IMG/VR virus record: IMGVR_UViG_3300001460_000271
Span: 1-20,734 of that record
Source of the DNA: a virus
Length of the DNA stretch: 20,734 nt
Direction: 5' to 3' (one strand)
The number at the start of each line of letters is the position of its first letter. Positions within the stretch are counted from its first letter, which is position 1. Shown piece by piece: positions 7,156 to 14,191 of the stretch. Both the position numbers and the translations under genes were made by a program. Under the pieces are notes generated by a model. The model ran no database searches, was not told where the DNA came from, and worked only from the letters and a program-made list of their open reading frames with translations.

Positions 7156-7617
7156 ATGCCAATATTCGATCCAGACGGTAAGTGTCCGTTAATAAATAAA
7201 AAATGCATGAAACATCGATGTATTTGGTATAACATGCTTCAAGGTAAACACCCCCAATCAGGAGCAAATGTTCAAGAATGGGGATGTTCAATAGCTTGGA
7301 TCCCTTTGCTTTTGGTTGAAAATACAGGTAAGCAAGTGCAAACAAATTCAGCTGTTGAGTCATTTAGAAATGAGATGGTGAAAGCCAACATGGTAACATT
7401 AGCTCTTGTAAATGAACAAAATAAAAAAGAAAAAGTAGACCCAACTAAACAAGTAGGTAGTATTTGGGGCAATATTAGTGAGAGTCAAGATGCTTTAGAA
7501 AAAGGTGAAGATCCAACAGAAGATATTGCATTGCTTCTAAATAAAAAACCTGTTATAAAGAAAGGAACTAAAGGGAAAAAAAATGGCCGTAACAATAAAC
7601 AACGTAACAATAAATAA
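7156..7617 (+). CDS. Four-cysteine phage protein of unknown function
   Basis: A 153-residue protein whose N-terminal third holds four Cys: C10, C17, C22 and C44 (KCPLINKKCMKHRCIWYNMLQG, read in parts, and EWGCSIAWIP). The segment AWIPLLLVENTGKQ then AVESFRNEMVKAN is typical of a family seen in marine phages near tail genes. The C-terminal part is charged and disordered, ending in a Lys/Asn/Arg-rich tail (KKNGRNNKQRNNK). The Cys spacing could hold zinc or an iron-sulphur cluster; the sequence does not decide between them. Its last 35 bases overlap the start of the next gene in another frame, and the basic tail lies wholly in that overlap. Function is unknown. Confidence 0.7.
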   Translation: MPIFDPDGKCPLINKKCMKHRCIWYNMLQGKHPQSGANVQEWGCSIAWIPLLLVENTGKQVQTNSAVESFRNEMVKANMVTLALVNEQNKKEKVDPTKQVGSIWGNISESQDALEKGEDPTEDIALLLNKKPVIKKGTKGKKNGRNNKQRNNK

Positions 7618-8053
7618 CCAACTTACTATTATTAATGATGCAGGTGTAAATGCATCAAATGCAAATAATGGACCTAAGTCATACTCTGGAGACACAGAGG
7701 CTGATGTAAATATAGATGGCACAAGTTATTTAAATTTAACAGGAAGCGATATTATTCCTTCCAATGTTCACGCCTTACAGTTTAAACCTGCATTGGATTC
7801 TGGTGAAATAGAATTCGATGGTACAGCACAAAATCAAGCTATTACAGAATCAAGCATACCTGATTGGGCAAAGACAATGATTAAAAGATGGAATGGTGAG
7901 AAAACCTATTGGGACACTTATAATACATCTTATAACAACGCTGTTGATGCCTTAGATTCAGAATCAGCATCTTATGGAGATGATGTAGCTGCCGCTCAAA
8001 CAGCGGCCGTATCACAAGCCACCACTGCAAAAAATAACATTATAAGTGCTTAA
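7583..8053 (+). CDS. Fibre-associated protein with Ala-rich helical C-terminus
   Basis: A 156-residue protein. The N-terminal beta-prone part repeats VTINN (MAVTINNVTINNQLTI). The middle contains IPSNVHALQFKPALDSGEIEFDG followed by ITESSIPDWA (residues 58-96); this pattern recalls small phage proteins encoded beside tail fibres that match IHAVQWN...GEIEY...PDWA. The C-terminal third (97-155) is helical and Ala/Ser/Gln-rich and could form a coiled coil. The gene overlaps the previous one by 35 bases, with AAAGGG near the start as a weak ribosome site. A fibre assembly or fibre-base role is inferred from position and pattern. Confidence 0.65.
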   Translation: MAVTINNVTINNQLTIINDAGVNASNANNGPKSYSGDTEADVNIDGTSYLNLTGSDIIPSNVHALQFKPALDSGEIEFDGTAQNQAITESSIPDWAKTMIKRWNGEKTYWDTYNTSYNNAVDALDSESASYGDDVAAAQTAAVSQATTAKNNIISA

Positions 8054-8630
8054 TCTTAAAGATAAAGTTCTTGATCATACTCTTTTAATTAAAGAGTTTA
8101 TGAATCCTCCTTTAGTAAAATTAATTGATAATGTTTTTTATTCTGAAAAAGCAAAAGACTTATGGGCTAAAGGAGCAACTGCTAACGGTGAAGATAACTC
8201 ATTAAGATCGGTTGAAAATTGTGGTCTTGAAGAAGAACAAATTGGAAATTCTGTATCAAAAAGAATTATTTACAACGATATTAAGAGGTTTACTTCAAAA
8301 TTAGAAAATCTTTACAAAGAAAAGGTTTCAGATTGGTACTTCTCAAATTCTTCTTATTTTGAATTTTTATATTATAAAAAAAAGAATGGTGGACATTATG
8401 TTTATCATACTGATTATTATAAGGACGCTCCAAGAAATTTAACTATTTTAGTAGGATTAAATTCATCAAAAGAATATGAGGGGGGAGAATTATTTATACA
8501 TAATCAAGAACAAGGAATTAAATTAGACTACGGTGATGTGGTCGCTTTTCCATCTAATTTTATGTTTCCTCACAAAGTTGAACCTCTCAGAGAGGGTGAA
8601 AGAAAGGTACTTGTGATATGGACCCAGTAA
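8046..8630 (+). CDS. 2-oxoglutarate/Fe(II)-dependent oxygenase 1 (HxD type)
   Basis: A 194-residue protein with a double-stranded beta-helix oxygenase core. The facial triad is visible as H121-x-D123 (VYHTDYY) and H176 (FMFPHKVEPL), with R186 ten residues later (EGERKVLVIW) as the likely 2-oxoglutarate-binding Arg. EYEGGELFI (143-151) and YGDVVAFPS (162-170) are the usual strands between the motifs. Such enzymes hydroxylate or otherwise oxidise a substrate using O2 and 2-oxoglutarate; the substrate is unknown here. The GTG start at 8046 overlaps the upstream stop; the next Met (residue 19, at 8100) is an alternative that keeps the whole core. It heads a run of modification genes downstream of the fibres. 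Confidence 0.85.
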   Translation: MLNLKDKVLDHTLLIKEFMNPPLVKLIDNVFYSEKAKDLWAKGATANGEDNSLRSVENCGLEEEQIGNSVSKRIIYNDIKRFTSKLENLYKEKVSDWYFSNSSYFEFLYYKKKNGGHYVYHTDYYKDAPRNLTILVGLNSSKEYEGGELFIHNQEQGIKLDYGDVVAFPSNFMFPHKVEPLREGERKVLVIWTQ

Positions 8631-9247
8631 ATTTATTTAAAGAAAATAATTATGTTCATCTTGAAGGTCTTGTAAGTCCTGAAATGTCTTCCTTTATATA
8701 CAATTATTTGATTTTAAAATCTTGTACAAACAGAGATTTTTCTGAAGGAAATGAACAAGATCAAAACTTTATTAGACAATGCTATATTGATCTTAATATG
8801 GAAACATTATCAACATTTCTTCTTGATAAAATTAGTAAGGTTACTCAAAAAAAACTTTGCCCTACTTATACTTTCTCTAGAGTATATACACATGGTGAGC
8901 TTTTAAGACCTCATAGAGATAGACCCTCTTGTGAGTATTCTATAACATTGAATTTTGGAGGAGATCCATGGCCTATATATTTTGGTGAAATTAATACAGA
9001 AAATAATAATAAAATGAACGCTGACGCGATGGGCTTAAACTTTAATGGCCATAGTCTTAAAAGCGAGATAGTGATGAAACCAGGTGATGGTATTATTTAT
9101 ATGGGCGAGAAGCTTGTTCATTGGAGAAATAAATTTGAAGGAGATCATTGTGCGCAAGCTTTTATTCATTACATTGATGTAGATGGTCCTCATCATCCAG
9201 AATGGGCTTATGATAAAAGAAAGAATGTAGGTTATTTACAAACATGA
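8618..9247 (+). CDS. 2-oxoglutarate/Fe(II)-dependent oxygenase 2 (HxD type)
   Basis: A 209-residue oxygenase. The metal triad is H99-x-D101 (LLRPHRDRPSC) and H168 (EKLVHWRNKFEG). The intervening strands read YSITLNFGGDPWPIYFGE (107-124) and MKPGDGIIYMGE (153-164). The C-terminal stretch QAFIHYIDVDGPHHPEWAYD closes the barrel. R170, directly after the metal His, is the obvious basic residue near the usual 2-oxoglutarate site, unlike the Arg ten residues later in the previous enzyme, so the two are distinct subfamilies rather than a recent duplication. The gene overlaps the previous one by 13 bases. AGAAAGG ten bases upstream of the ATG is a possible ribosome site. The substrate is unknown. Confidence 0.85.
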   Translation: MDPVNLFKENNYVHLEGLVSPEMSSFIYNYLILKSCTNRDFSEGNEQDQNFIRQCYIDLNMETLSTFLLDKISKVTQKKLCPTYTFSRVYTHGELLRPHRDRPSCEYSITLNFGGDPWPIYFGEINTENNNKMNADAMGLNFNGHSLKSEIVMKPGDGIIYMGEKLVHWRNKFEGDHCAQAFIHYIDVDGPHHPEWAYDKRKNVGYLQT

Positions 9248-10059
9248 TAAAACCAGAAGAAATAAAAGACAAAAATTTTAAAGTTTTTTTAGGCATGCCT
9301 ATGTATGGAGGTATGTTAACAGAAAGCACTCTTCATGGATTATTGGAGCTACAGTCATGGAGTTTAAAAAATAATGTTAATTTACGAATACAGACTATAG
9401 GTAATGAAAGTTTAATAACGAGGGCAAGAAATACAATAGTATCAATGATGTTGGATGCTACAGATTTTGTAGCAACACATTTATTATTTATTGATGCTGA
9501 TATAGGTTTTACTTTTCAAAATATAGAAAGACTTCTTTGTGCTGAAAAGGATGTGACTTGTGGTATTTATCCTAGAAAACATATTTATTTAGAAAAAATT
9601 AAAAAAATATTAGAAGAAAATCCTAATGCCGATAATGAGGAGATAGAAGCCAAAGCATTAGGCTACAATGTAAACTTTGACAATCCTGAACATTTACAAG
9701 GTAATGGTGGGTTTTTTCCTGTTCAAGAAGCAGCCACAGGAATGATGCTTGTAAAAAGAGAAGTTTTTAGAACTATGATGAAAAAGTTTCCTGAAAGAAA
9801 ATATGATTCCGATCAAATTGTAAACGGTGAAAACTATAGTTCTGATAATTGTTATGATTTATTTGCAGTGGGTCCTTATGAAACAAAAACTACAAAAGGC
9901 AAAACGCAAGTTAGGTATTTATCTGAAGACTATTATTTTTCTCGTCTTTGGCAAGAATGTGGTGGTGAGATTTGGGCAGATTTAGCGATGCCTCTAACTC
10001 ACTTTGGCAATAGAGCATTTAAGGGTCATGTTGGATCTTTAGTTGCATCTAAAAAATAA
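9244..10059 (+). CDS. GT-A-like glycosyltransferase
   Basis: A 271-residue protein with glycosyltransferase-type motifs: an N-terminal strand FKVFLGMPMYGG (12-23), a nucleotide-sugar region ESLITRARNTIVSMML (55-70), the metal-binding DxD motif in LLFIDADIGFTF (80-91), ATGMMLVKREVF (164-175), and the late motif YLSEDYYFSRLWQECGG (225-241) followed by LTHFGNRAF. SEDYYF is the kind of acidic motif that supplies the catalytic base or acceptor contact in GT-A enzymes. The sugar and acceptor cannot be read. The ATGA overlap couples it to the oxygenase upstream, so the products may act on a common target such as a virion protein or surface glycan. It has no membrane anchor. Confidence 0.75.
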   Translation: MIKPEEIKDKNFKVFLGMPMYGGMLTESTLHGLLELQSWSLKNNVNLRIQTIGNESLITRARNTIVSMMLDATDFVATHLLFIDADIGFTFQNIERLLCAEKDVTCGIYPRKHIYLEKIKKILEENPNADNEEIEAKALGYNVNFDNPEHLQGNGGFFPVQEAATGMMLVKREVFRTMMKKFPERKYDSDQIVNGENYSSDNCYDLFAVGPYETKTTKGKTQVRYLSEDYYFSRLWQECGGEIWADLAMPLTHFGNRAFKGHVGSLVASKK

Positions 10060-10061
10060 TC

Positions 10062-10619
10062 TTGAATATTCATTTAATACAGTCCTCTTCTAATTCGATT
10101 GCTAGTATATATATTCTAAAAGATTTTCTTTATAGTAAAGAATACCTAGAATCCTTAACCAAACTAGTCTATGAAGAGACTTTGAAATCTGCTAAAGAGA
10201 ATTTAGTAAATGTACAAGCTACCTGCACAGATTGGGGTAGACTATTAGAAATAGAAGAAATGAAAAGCTTTCATGTAAGAATACTTCATACTCTAAATAA
10301 TATTTACAAATTAAGAGCTACAGCACCTGACGCTCCTGTAGAATTTACAATGACTTCATCCTGGGGAATGGTACATAAAAAAGGAGACTATTCTAATGAA
10401 CATACACATATTCCTGTAGCTTGGTCTGGTGCTTTTTATTTTGATGTTCCTAGTAAAACAACAATGACTTTTCCTGATTTTGGAAAATCTTTAGAACTTG
10501 AAAGCAATATGCTTGTTCTTTTTCCAGGAACAACAAAACATGGTGTTTCAGAATACTTAGGTGATAAAGAAAGAATTTCAATGGCCTTTAATATCATCTG
10601 GGATGAAAAAAATGATTAA
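10062..10619 (+). CDS. 2-oxoglutarate/Fe(II) oxygenase 3 (HxH variant, TIGR02466-like)
   Basis: A 185-residue protein matching the putative 2OG-Fe(II) oxygenase group with the pattern HxH..(W/S)SG..Y: SNEHTHIPVAWSGAFYFDVP spans 111-130, with H114 and H116. LVLFPGTTKHGVSEY supplies the distal H160, and R171 in KERISMAFNI is the likely 2-oxoglutarate-binding Arg. The family's usual length is about 200 residues, so it looks complete. The start is TTG two bases after the upstream stop; the next Met is near residue 67, which would remove about a third of the protein. Fold and motif order are clear; activity and substrate are not. The gene at 12995 is of the same subgroup. Confidence 0.75.
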   Translation: MNIHLIQSSSNSIASIYILKDFLYSKEYLESLTKLVYEETLKSAKENLVNVQATCTDWGRLLEIEEMKSFHVRILHTLNNIYKLRATAPDAPVEFTMTSSWGMVHKKGDYSNEHTHIPVAWSGAFYFDVPSKTTMTFPDFGKSLELESNMLVLFPGTTKHGVSEYLGDKERISMAFNIIWDEKND

Positions 10620-11133
10620 AATTTTTGATAATTTTATTAACGATCCAAAGTTAATAACTGGTTTTTTTGATAAATATATTATGGAAGGACACTTGCAACT
10701 TTCTTTTTCGAATCTAGGTGGTGAAAAGGAAACAATTCCTCACTCCTTTACTTCGTCACTAGATGAAAGAAATTTTATTGTACCTTTGATTTATGACATT
10801 TATAAAAAATGTAATCAACTTCTAGAACCTAATATGGAGATCTATAGGTGGCACGCTAATATTTATCCCTCTGGATTTGATGGATCTATTCATACTGATT
10901 CGAAACAAAACACTCCCACTTTCTTATATTGTATCTCTCCGTGGAAAGCTGAATGGGGAGGAGAGTTTATTGTTTATGATGAAAACAAAGAAGCAAAAGA
11001 AGTTGCCTCTTTTAAACAAGACAGATTAATAGTTTTTGATGGAAAATACCCACATAGAGCAACTGCTCCCACTAGGGTTAGTTCTTTGCTTCGTACTACT
11101 GTTGCATTTCAAACAGTAATACTAGAAAAATAA
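10612..11133 (+). CDS. 2-oxoglutarate/Fe(II) oxygenase 4 (prolyl 4-hydroxylase-like)
   Basis: A 173-residue oxygenase from the ATG at 10612. Motifs are H94-x-D96 in GFDGSIHTDSKQ, WGGEFIVYDENKEA (115-128), H148 in GKYPHRATAP and R161 in SSLLRTTVAF. The layout is that of prolyl-4-hydroxylase-like phage enzymes. The open frame extends to 10561, but the start at 10612 is preferred because it gives a typical N-terminus (MIKIFDNFINDPK) and an eight-base overlap with the upstream stop. ATG at 10603 is a second choice. The enzyme lies directly before the nozzle gene. Substrate is unknown; protein prolines or asparagines, nucleic acid or small molecules are all possible. Confidence 0.8.
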   Translation: MIKIFDNFINDPKLITGFFDKYIMEGHLQLSFSNLGGEKETIPHSFTSSLDERNFIVPLIYDIYKKCNQLLEPNMEIYRWHANIYPSGFDGSIHTDSKQNTPTFLYCISPWKAEWGGEFIVYDENKEAKEVASFKQDRLIVFDGKYPHRATAPTRVSSLLRTTVAFQTVILEK

Positions 11134-11157
11134 TATTTATAGGGTATATTAACTCTC

Positions 11158-12987
11158 ATGCCATTAGTAAATTTTAGACCCGCACCCGGTATTAATAAAG
11201 AAGTAACTGACTATACAGGAGAAAATAAATGGACAGACGGGGATAATGTACGTTTTTTTCAAGGTTCTCCACAAAAAATTAAAGGTTGGGAGAAATTTAT
11301 AAGCACTACTTTAGTGGGTGTGGCACGTGATCAACATGCTTGGATATCATTATCTGGCACTAGATATAATGCTGTTGGCACTGATCGTAAGCTATATGTT
11401 ATAGAAGAAGGTTTAGCTTATGATATTACTCCTATACGTAAAACTACCTCCTCTTTAGCTAATCCTTTTACTACAAATGCTACTACATCAGTCTTGGTTA
11501 CGGACAGTGGACATGGTTGCGACACAGGTAGTTTTGTTACTTTTGATTCTTTTAGTACCATTAATGGTTTAGACATGAATAAAGAATTTGAAGTTACTTC
11601 TGTTGTAAATAGTTCAAATTATGTTGTAACTCACACTGCCACAGCTTCAGGTTCTACTTCAAACGGTGGTGGCACAGGAAATGCTAAGTATCAAACTAAT
11701 CCAGGACCTGAGTTTTCTGTTCCTGCTTTTGGATGGAGTACAGGTGAATGGAACACTGGGGCGTGGGGCACTCCGAGGTCTACATCCAATGTGACTTTGG
11801 AAGCTAGACAATGGTCCCTAGATAATTTTGGTGAAGATTTAATTGCTACTGCTTTAAATGGTGGCACATTTAAATGGGACACATCAGCAGGTGTTACAAC
11901 AAGAGCAGTTGCTGTTACCAACGCACCAACAGCTTCAAGATTAAGCTTAGTTTCAACACCTGACAGACACTTAATTGTATTAGGAACAGAAAATACAATT
12001 GGAACAACTAATTCACAGGATGATTTATTAATTAGATTTTCTGATCAAGAAGATATTACAACATATCAACCCACAGCAGAAAATACTGCGGGTACATTAA
12101 GAATTGCTGACGGATCACGGATCGTGGCTGCAGAAAGATCAAGGGGACAATTGCTTATTTGGACAGATACCTCACTACACTCTATGCAGTTTATTGGTCC
12201 ACCTTTTACTTTCGGTTTAAGACAGCTTGGTCAAAACTGTGGTATTATAGGTCAACATGCAGGCATAGATATTAATGGTGTTTCTTATTGGATGTCTCAG
12301 GATTCTTTCTTCTTATTCGATGGAACAGTGAAAAAATTACCCTGTTCTGTGGAGCAATACATATTTAATAATATAAATCAAACTGGTTCAGAAAATGCTT
12401 TTGCATCACATAATGGTGAGTTTAATGAAATACTTTGGTTTTATAATAGATCTGGGTCAGATCAAATTAATGCAGTAGTTGCTTATAATTATTTGGAGCA
12501 AACATGGTGGATAGGATCGCTAGACAGAACAACATGGATTGATAGAGAGATCTATGATAATCCAGTAGCCTCGGACTACCTACCAACCACAATTGCTAAT
12601 AATGAGGTAATATTAGGGTTGACAGATGGAGCCACACAAATGTTTTTACATGAACAAGGTAATGATGCGGATGGGGAAGCAATAACTGCTTTCGTCAAAT
12701 CAGGTTCGGTTGAAATAGGTGAAGGTAATGATTTGTTATTTGTTTCAAAACTTATCCCTGATGTACAGGATCAAAGTGGTACTTTAAATGCAAAGCTTGA
12801 ATTTAAAAACTATCCTAATAATAGCATAAGCGTTACAAAAACTGCTACTTTTACTGATGCTACAGAGTTTGTTAGTTTAAGAGGTAGGGGTAGAGAATTT
12901 ACAGTAAACGTAGTTTCAAACACTACAGGCACGGCTTGGAGGCTAGGCACACAACGTTTTGATGTTCAACCAGATGGTAGAAGATAA
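11158..12987 (+). CDS. Tail nozzle / stabilisation protein (P22 gp10-like)
   Basis: A 609-residue protein with the hallmark N-terminus of podovirus nozzle or tail-hub proteins (PLVNFRPAPGINKEVTDYTG, then KWTDGDNVRFFQGSPQKIKGWEKF), followed by a long all-beta body. Propeller-like stretches recur (ISLSGTRYNAVGTDRKLYVI, LLIRFSDQEDITTYQP, QLLIWTDTSLHSMQFIG, VSYWMSQDSFFLFDG, VVAYNYLEQTWWIGS). The C-terminal beta domain (about 510-609) ends in TAWRLGTQRFDVQPDGRR. Such proteins form the last ring of the short tail through which DNA exits. A Trp motif GWSTGEWNTGAWG (192-204) inside an insertion echoes the Trp motifs of the protein at 2955. It is flanked on both sides by oxygenase genes. Confidence 0.75.
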   Translation: MPLVNFRPAPGINKEVTDYTGENKWTDGDNVRFFQGSPQKIKGWEKFISTTLVGVARDQHAWISLSGTRYNAVGTDRKLYVIEEGLAYDITPIRKTTSSLANPFTTNATTSVLVTDSGHGCDTGSFVTFDSFSTINGLDMNKEFEVTSVVNSSNYVVTHTATASGSTSNGGGTGNAKYQTNPGPEFSVPAFGWSTGEWNTGAWGTPRSTSNVTLEARQWSLDNFGEDLIATALNGGTFKWDTSAGVTTRAVAVTNAPTASRLSLVSTPDRHLIVLGTENTIGTTNSQDDLLIRFSDQEDITTYQPTAENTAGTLRIADGSRIVAAERSRGQLLIWTDTSLHSMQFIGPPFTFGLRQLGQNCGIIGQHAGIDINGVSYWMSQDSFFLFDGTVKKLPCSVEQYIFNNINQTGSENAFASHNGEFNEILWFYNRSGSDQINAVVAYNYLEQTWWIGSLDRTTWIDREIYDNPVASDYLPTTIANNEVILGLTDGATQMFLHEQGNDADGEAITAFVKSGSVEIGEGNDLLFVSKLIPDVQDQSGTLNAKLEFKNYPNNSISVTKTATFTDATEFVSLRGRGREFTVNVVSNTTGTAWRLGTQRFDVQPDGRR

Positions 12988-12994
12988 AATTTAA

Positions 12995-13540
12995 TTGTTT
13001 AAAAATATTTCTGAAACTAAAGTTTATTATTCTAAGTTGGATTTAGATATTTGTAAATCAGCGAAACTTAATATTGATAATAAACAAAATGAATTTCAAC
13101 AAAAAACTTGGGATTGTGATATAAAAACCTCGTTAAATTACACACAAAACATATTAAATTGTGTAGAACTTCATCAATTAAAACTAAATATATTAAGTCA
13201 TATCGAGATGTATATGTATCAAAACAATAAATTTATTGATGGATATATTTATGAATCTTGGGTTAATATATATGAAAAGGATTTTTTCCAAGAGTTTCAT
13301 GTGCATACACATGATTGTTATAAATCTATATCAGGTATTGTATACTTGACAGAAAACAACTCTGACATTGTTTTTAATATTGATAATCCATATAACTTTG
13401 TTCCAAAATTTGCTGACATACTATTATTTCCTGATGATATACCACACAGAGTTAGAAAAAATGACACTGACAGTTTAAGAGTTTCTTTAGCTTTTAACTA
13501 TAAACTTTGTAATCCATCAATAATTACTTCACTAAGTTAA
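12995..13540 (+). CDS. 2-oxoglutarate/Fe(II) oxygenase 5 (HxH variant)
   Basis: A 181-residue protein of the same subgroup as the gene at 10062. Residues 98-118 read FQEFHVHTHDCYKSISGIVY, with H102, H104 and H106. FPDDIPHRVRKN gives H151, and SLRVSLAFNY gives R162. The N-terminal half is diverged and Asn/Lys/Cys-rich (C20, C41, C56). Alignment by eye to the other copy pairs H104/H106 with its H114/H116, so the usual D of HxD is again H. The TTG start lies seven bases after the nozzle stop; the next in-frame Met is near residue 72, so a shorter start would delete the N-terminal domain. It is more AT-rich and less similar to standard members than the other four oxygenases. Substrate is unknown. 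Confidence 0.65.
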   Translation: MFKNISETKVYYSKLDLDICKSAKLNIDNKQNEFQQKTWDCDIKTSLNYTQNILNCVELHQLKLNILSHIEMYMYQNNKFIDGYIYESWVNIYEKDFFQEFHVHTHDCYKSISGIVYLTENNSDIVFNIDNPYNFVPKFADILLFPDDIPHRVRKNDTDSLRVSLAFNYKLCNPSIITSLS

Positions 13541-13571
13541 TGTTAGAAAACATAGGAATATTTATATAAAG

Positions 13572-13580
13572 TGATATAAT
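13572..13580 (+). promoter_or_regulatory. Candidate extended -10 promoter (TGATATAAT)
   Basis: TGN-TATAAT, the extended -10 pattern that can work without a -35 box, lies in the 46-base gap after oxygenase 5. The expected start is about 13587-13588, at the ATG of the small membrane ORF, so a transcript would be leaderless for it or would mainly serve the genes at 13669 and 13832. No clear -35 hexamer is seen. Confidence 0.4.
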
Positions 13581-13586
13581 TGTGTA

Positions 13587-13718
13587 ATGTTTTTATTATG
13601 GCACACATTATTAATTGTTGGTTTTATAGGAATATCGTTTATTCTTGGATTTATAGCAGGTAGAAAATATGGCAAAATTAACTTTACAAAGATTTCCAGA
13701 TCCAAGACCAGAGTATGA
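13587..13718 (+). CDS. Small single-membrane-segment ORF
   Basis: A 43-residue ORF with one strongly hydrophobic segment (about residues 7-24: TLLIVGFIGISFILGFIA) followed by a basic cytoplasm-type tail (GRKYGK, SRSKTRV). The positive-inside rule predicts an N-out, C-in topology. It fills the gap between oxygenase 5 and the coiled-coil protein at 13669 and overlaps the latter by 50 bases in another frame. No Shine-Dalgarno site is visible, but an extended -10 box ends six bases before the ATG. Small single-pass proteins in late phage operons include holins, spanin parts and superinfection factors; nothing here picks one. The clean transmembrane pattern makes a real gene more likely than chance. 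Confidence 0.5.
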   Translation: MFLLWHTLLIVGFIGISFILGFIAGRKYGKINFTKISRSKTRV

Positions 13719-13839
13719 TGCACAACAGTCTGCTGAACTTATAAGACAATTAGAAGAAATGATACAACAGTTAAACACTCAATATACACAAGACACTCAA
13801 GAAGAATCTACAAGAAGGACATGGTTTTTAAATGGCTGA
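13669..13839 (+). CDS. Small coiled-coil phage protein
   Basis: A 56-residue protein: KLTLQRFPDPRPEYD at the N-terminus, then a Gln/Glu-rich amphipathic helix (residues 18-45: QQSAELIRQLEEMIQQLNTQ) and the ending TRRTWFLNG. The pattern LTLQRFPDPRPEYD...RQLE...TRRTWFL is familiar from very small proteins encoded just after nozzle-type genes in marine phages. A coiled coil suggests oligomerisation or binding to a structural partner. It overlaps the following start by eight bases. The function is unknown. Confidence 0.65.
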   Translation: MAKLTLQRFPDPRPEYDAQQSAELIRQLEEMIQQLNTQYTQDTQEESTRRTWFLNG

Positions 13840-14188
13840 CGTATTCAAAAGGTTTATAGCAAATCTAACAACAACAGATTTAACTACAGTATTTACAGTG
13901 CCAACTGCTAACGTGGCTGCTACACCTCCAACACCAGTTTCAACTTTTATTGTTAAAACTATAAACACTCATAATTATGATGGATCAAATGCTGTTACTG
14001 TGAATGTTGATCATAATAATGGAACTGCAGATCTTCAAATATTTCAAATTGATGTTTCAGCTTCTGACACTAACACAATAAATTCTTCTATCGTTTATCA
14101 AGCAGGCGATGTTTTTAAAGTTCAAGCAAATGCCGCTTCAAGAGCTATGATAGAAGTTTCTGTTTTAGAGATAAAAGCACAACAATAG
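13832..14188 (+). CDS. Small beta-rich virion protein
   Basis: A 118-residue protein of alternating beta strands with the start MADVFKRFIANLTTTDLTTVFTVP, a central IVKTINTHNYDGSNAVTVNVDH and the end VYQAGDVFKVQANAASRAMIEVSVLEI. It has no Cys, Trp or membrane segment. This jelly-roll-like pattern is frequent among small phage structural proteins (head decoration, tail tip or fibre-base) with position near the tail genes. Start and upstream stop overlap by eight bases, indicating coupling to the coiled-coil protein. The virion location is unknown. Confidence 0.6.
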   Translation: MADVFKRFIANLTTTDLTTVFTVPTANVAATPPTPVSTFIVKTINTHNYDGSNAVTVNVDHNNGTADLQIFQIDVSASDTNTINSSIVYQAGDVFKVQANAASRAMIEVSVLEIKAQQ

Positions 14189-14191
14189 TAA

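Noticed and set aside
10561-10611. N-terminal extension of the fourth oxygenase
   Set aside because: These codons lie inside the previous gene's conserved end; the ATG at 10612 gives the typical N-terminus and a short overlap.
13587-13839. Programmed frameshift joining the small membrane ORF and the coiled-coil ORF
   Set aside because: No slippery heptamer with a following structure was seen, and the second ORF has its own ATG and a familiar full-length N-terminus.
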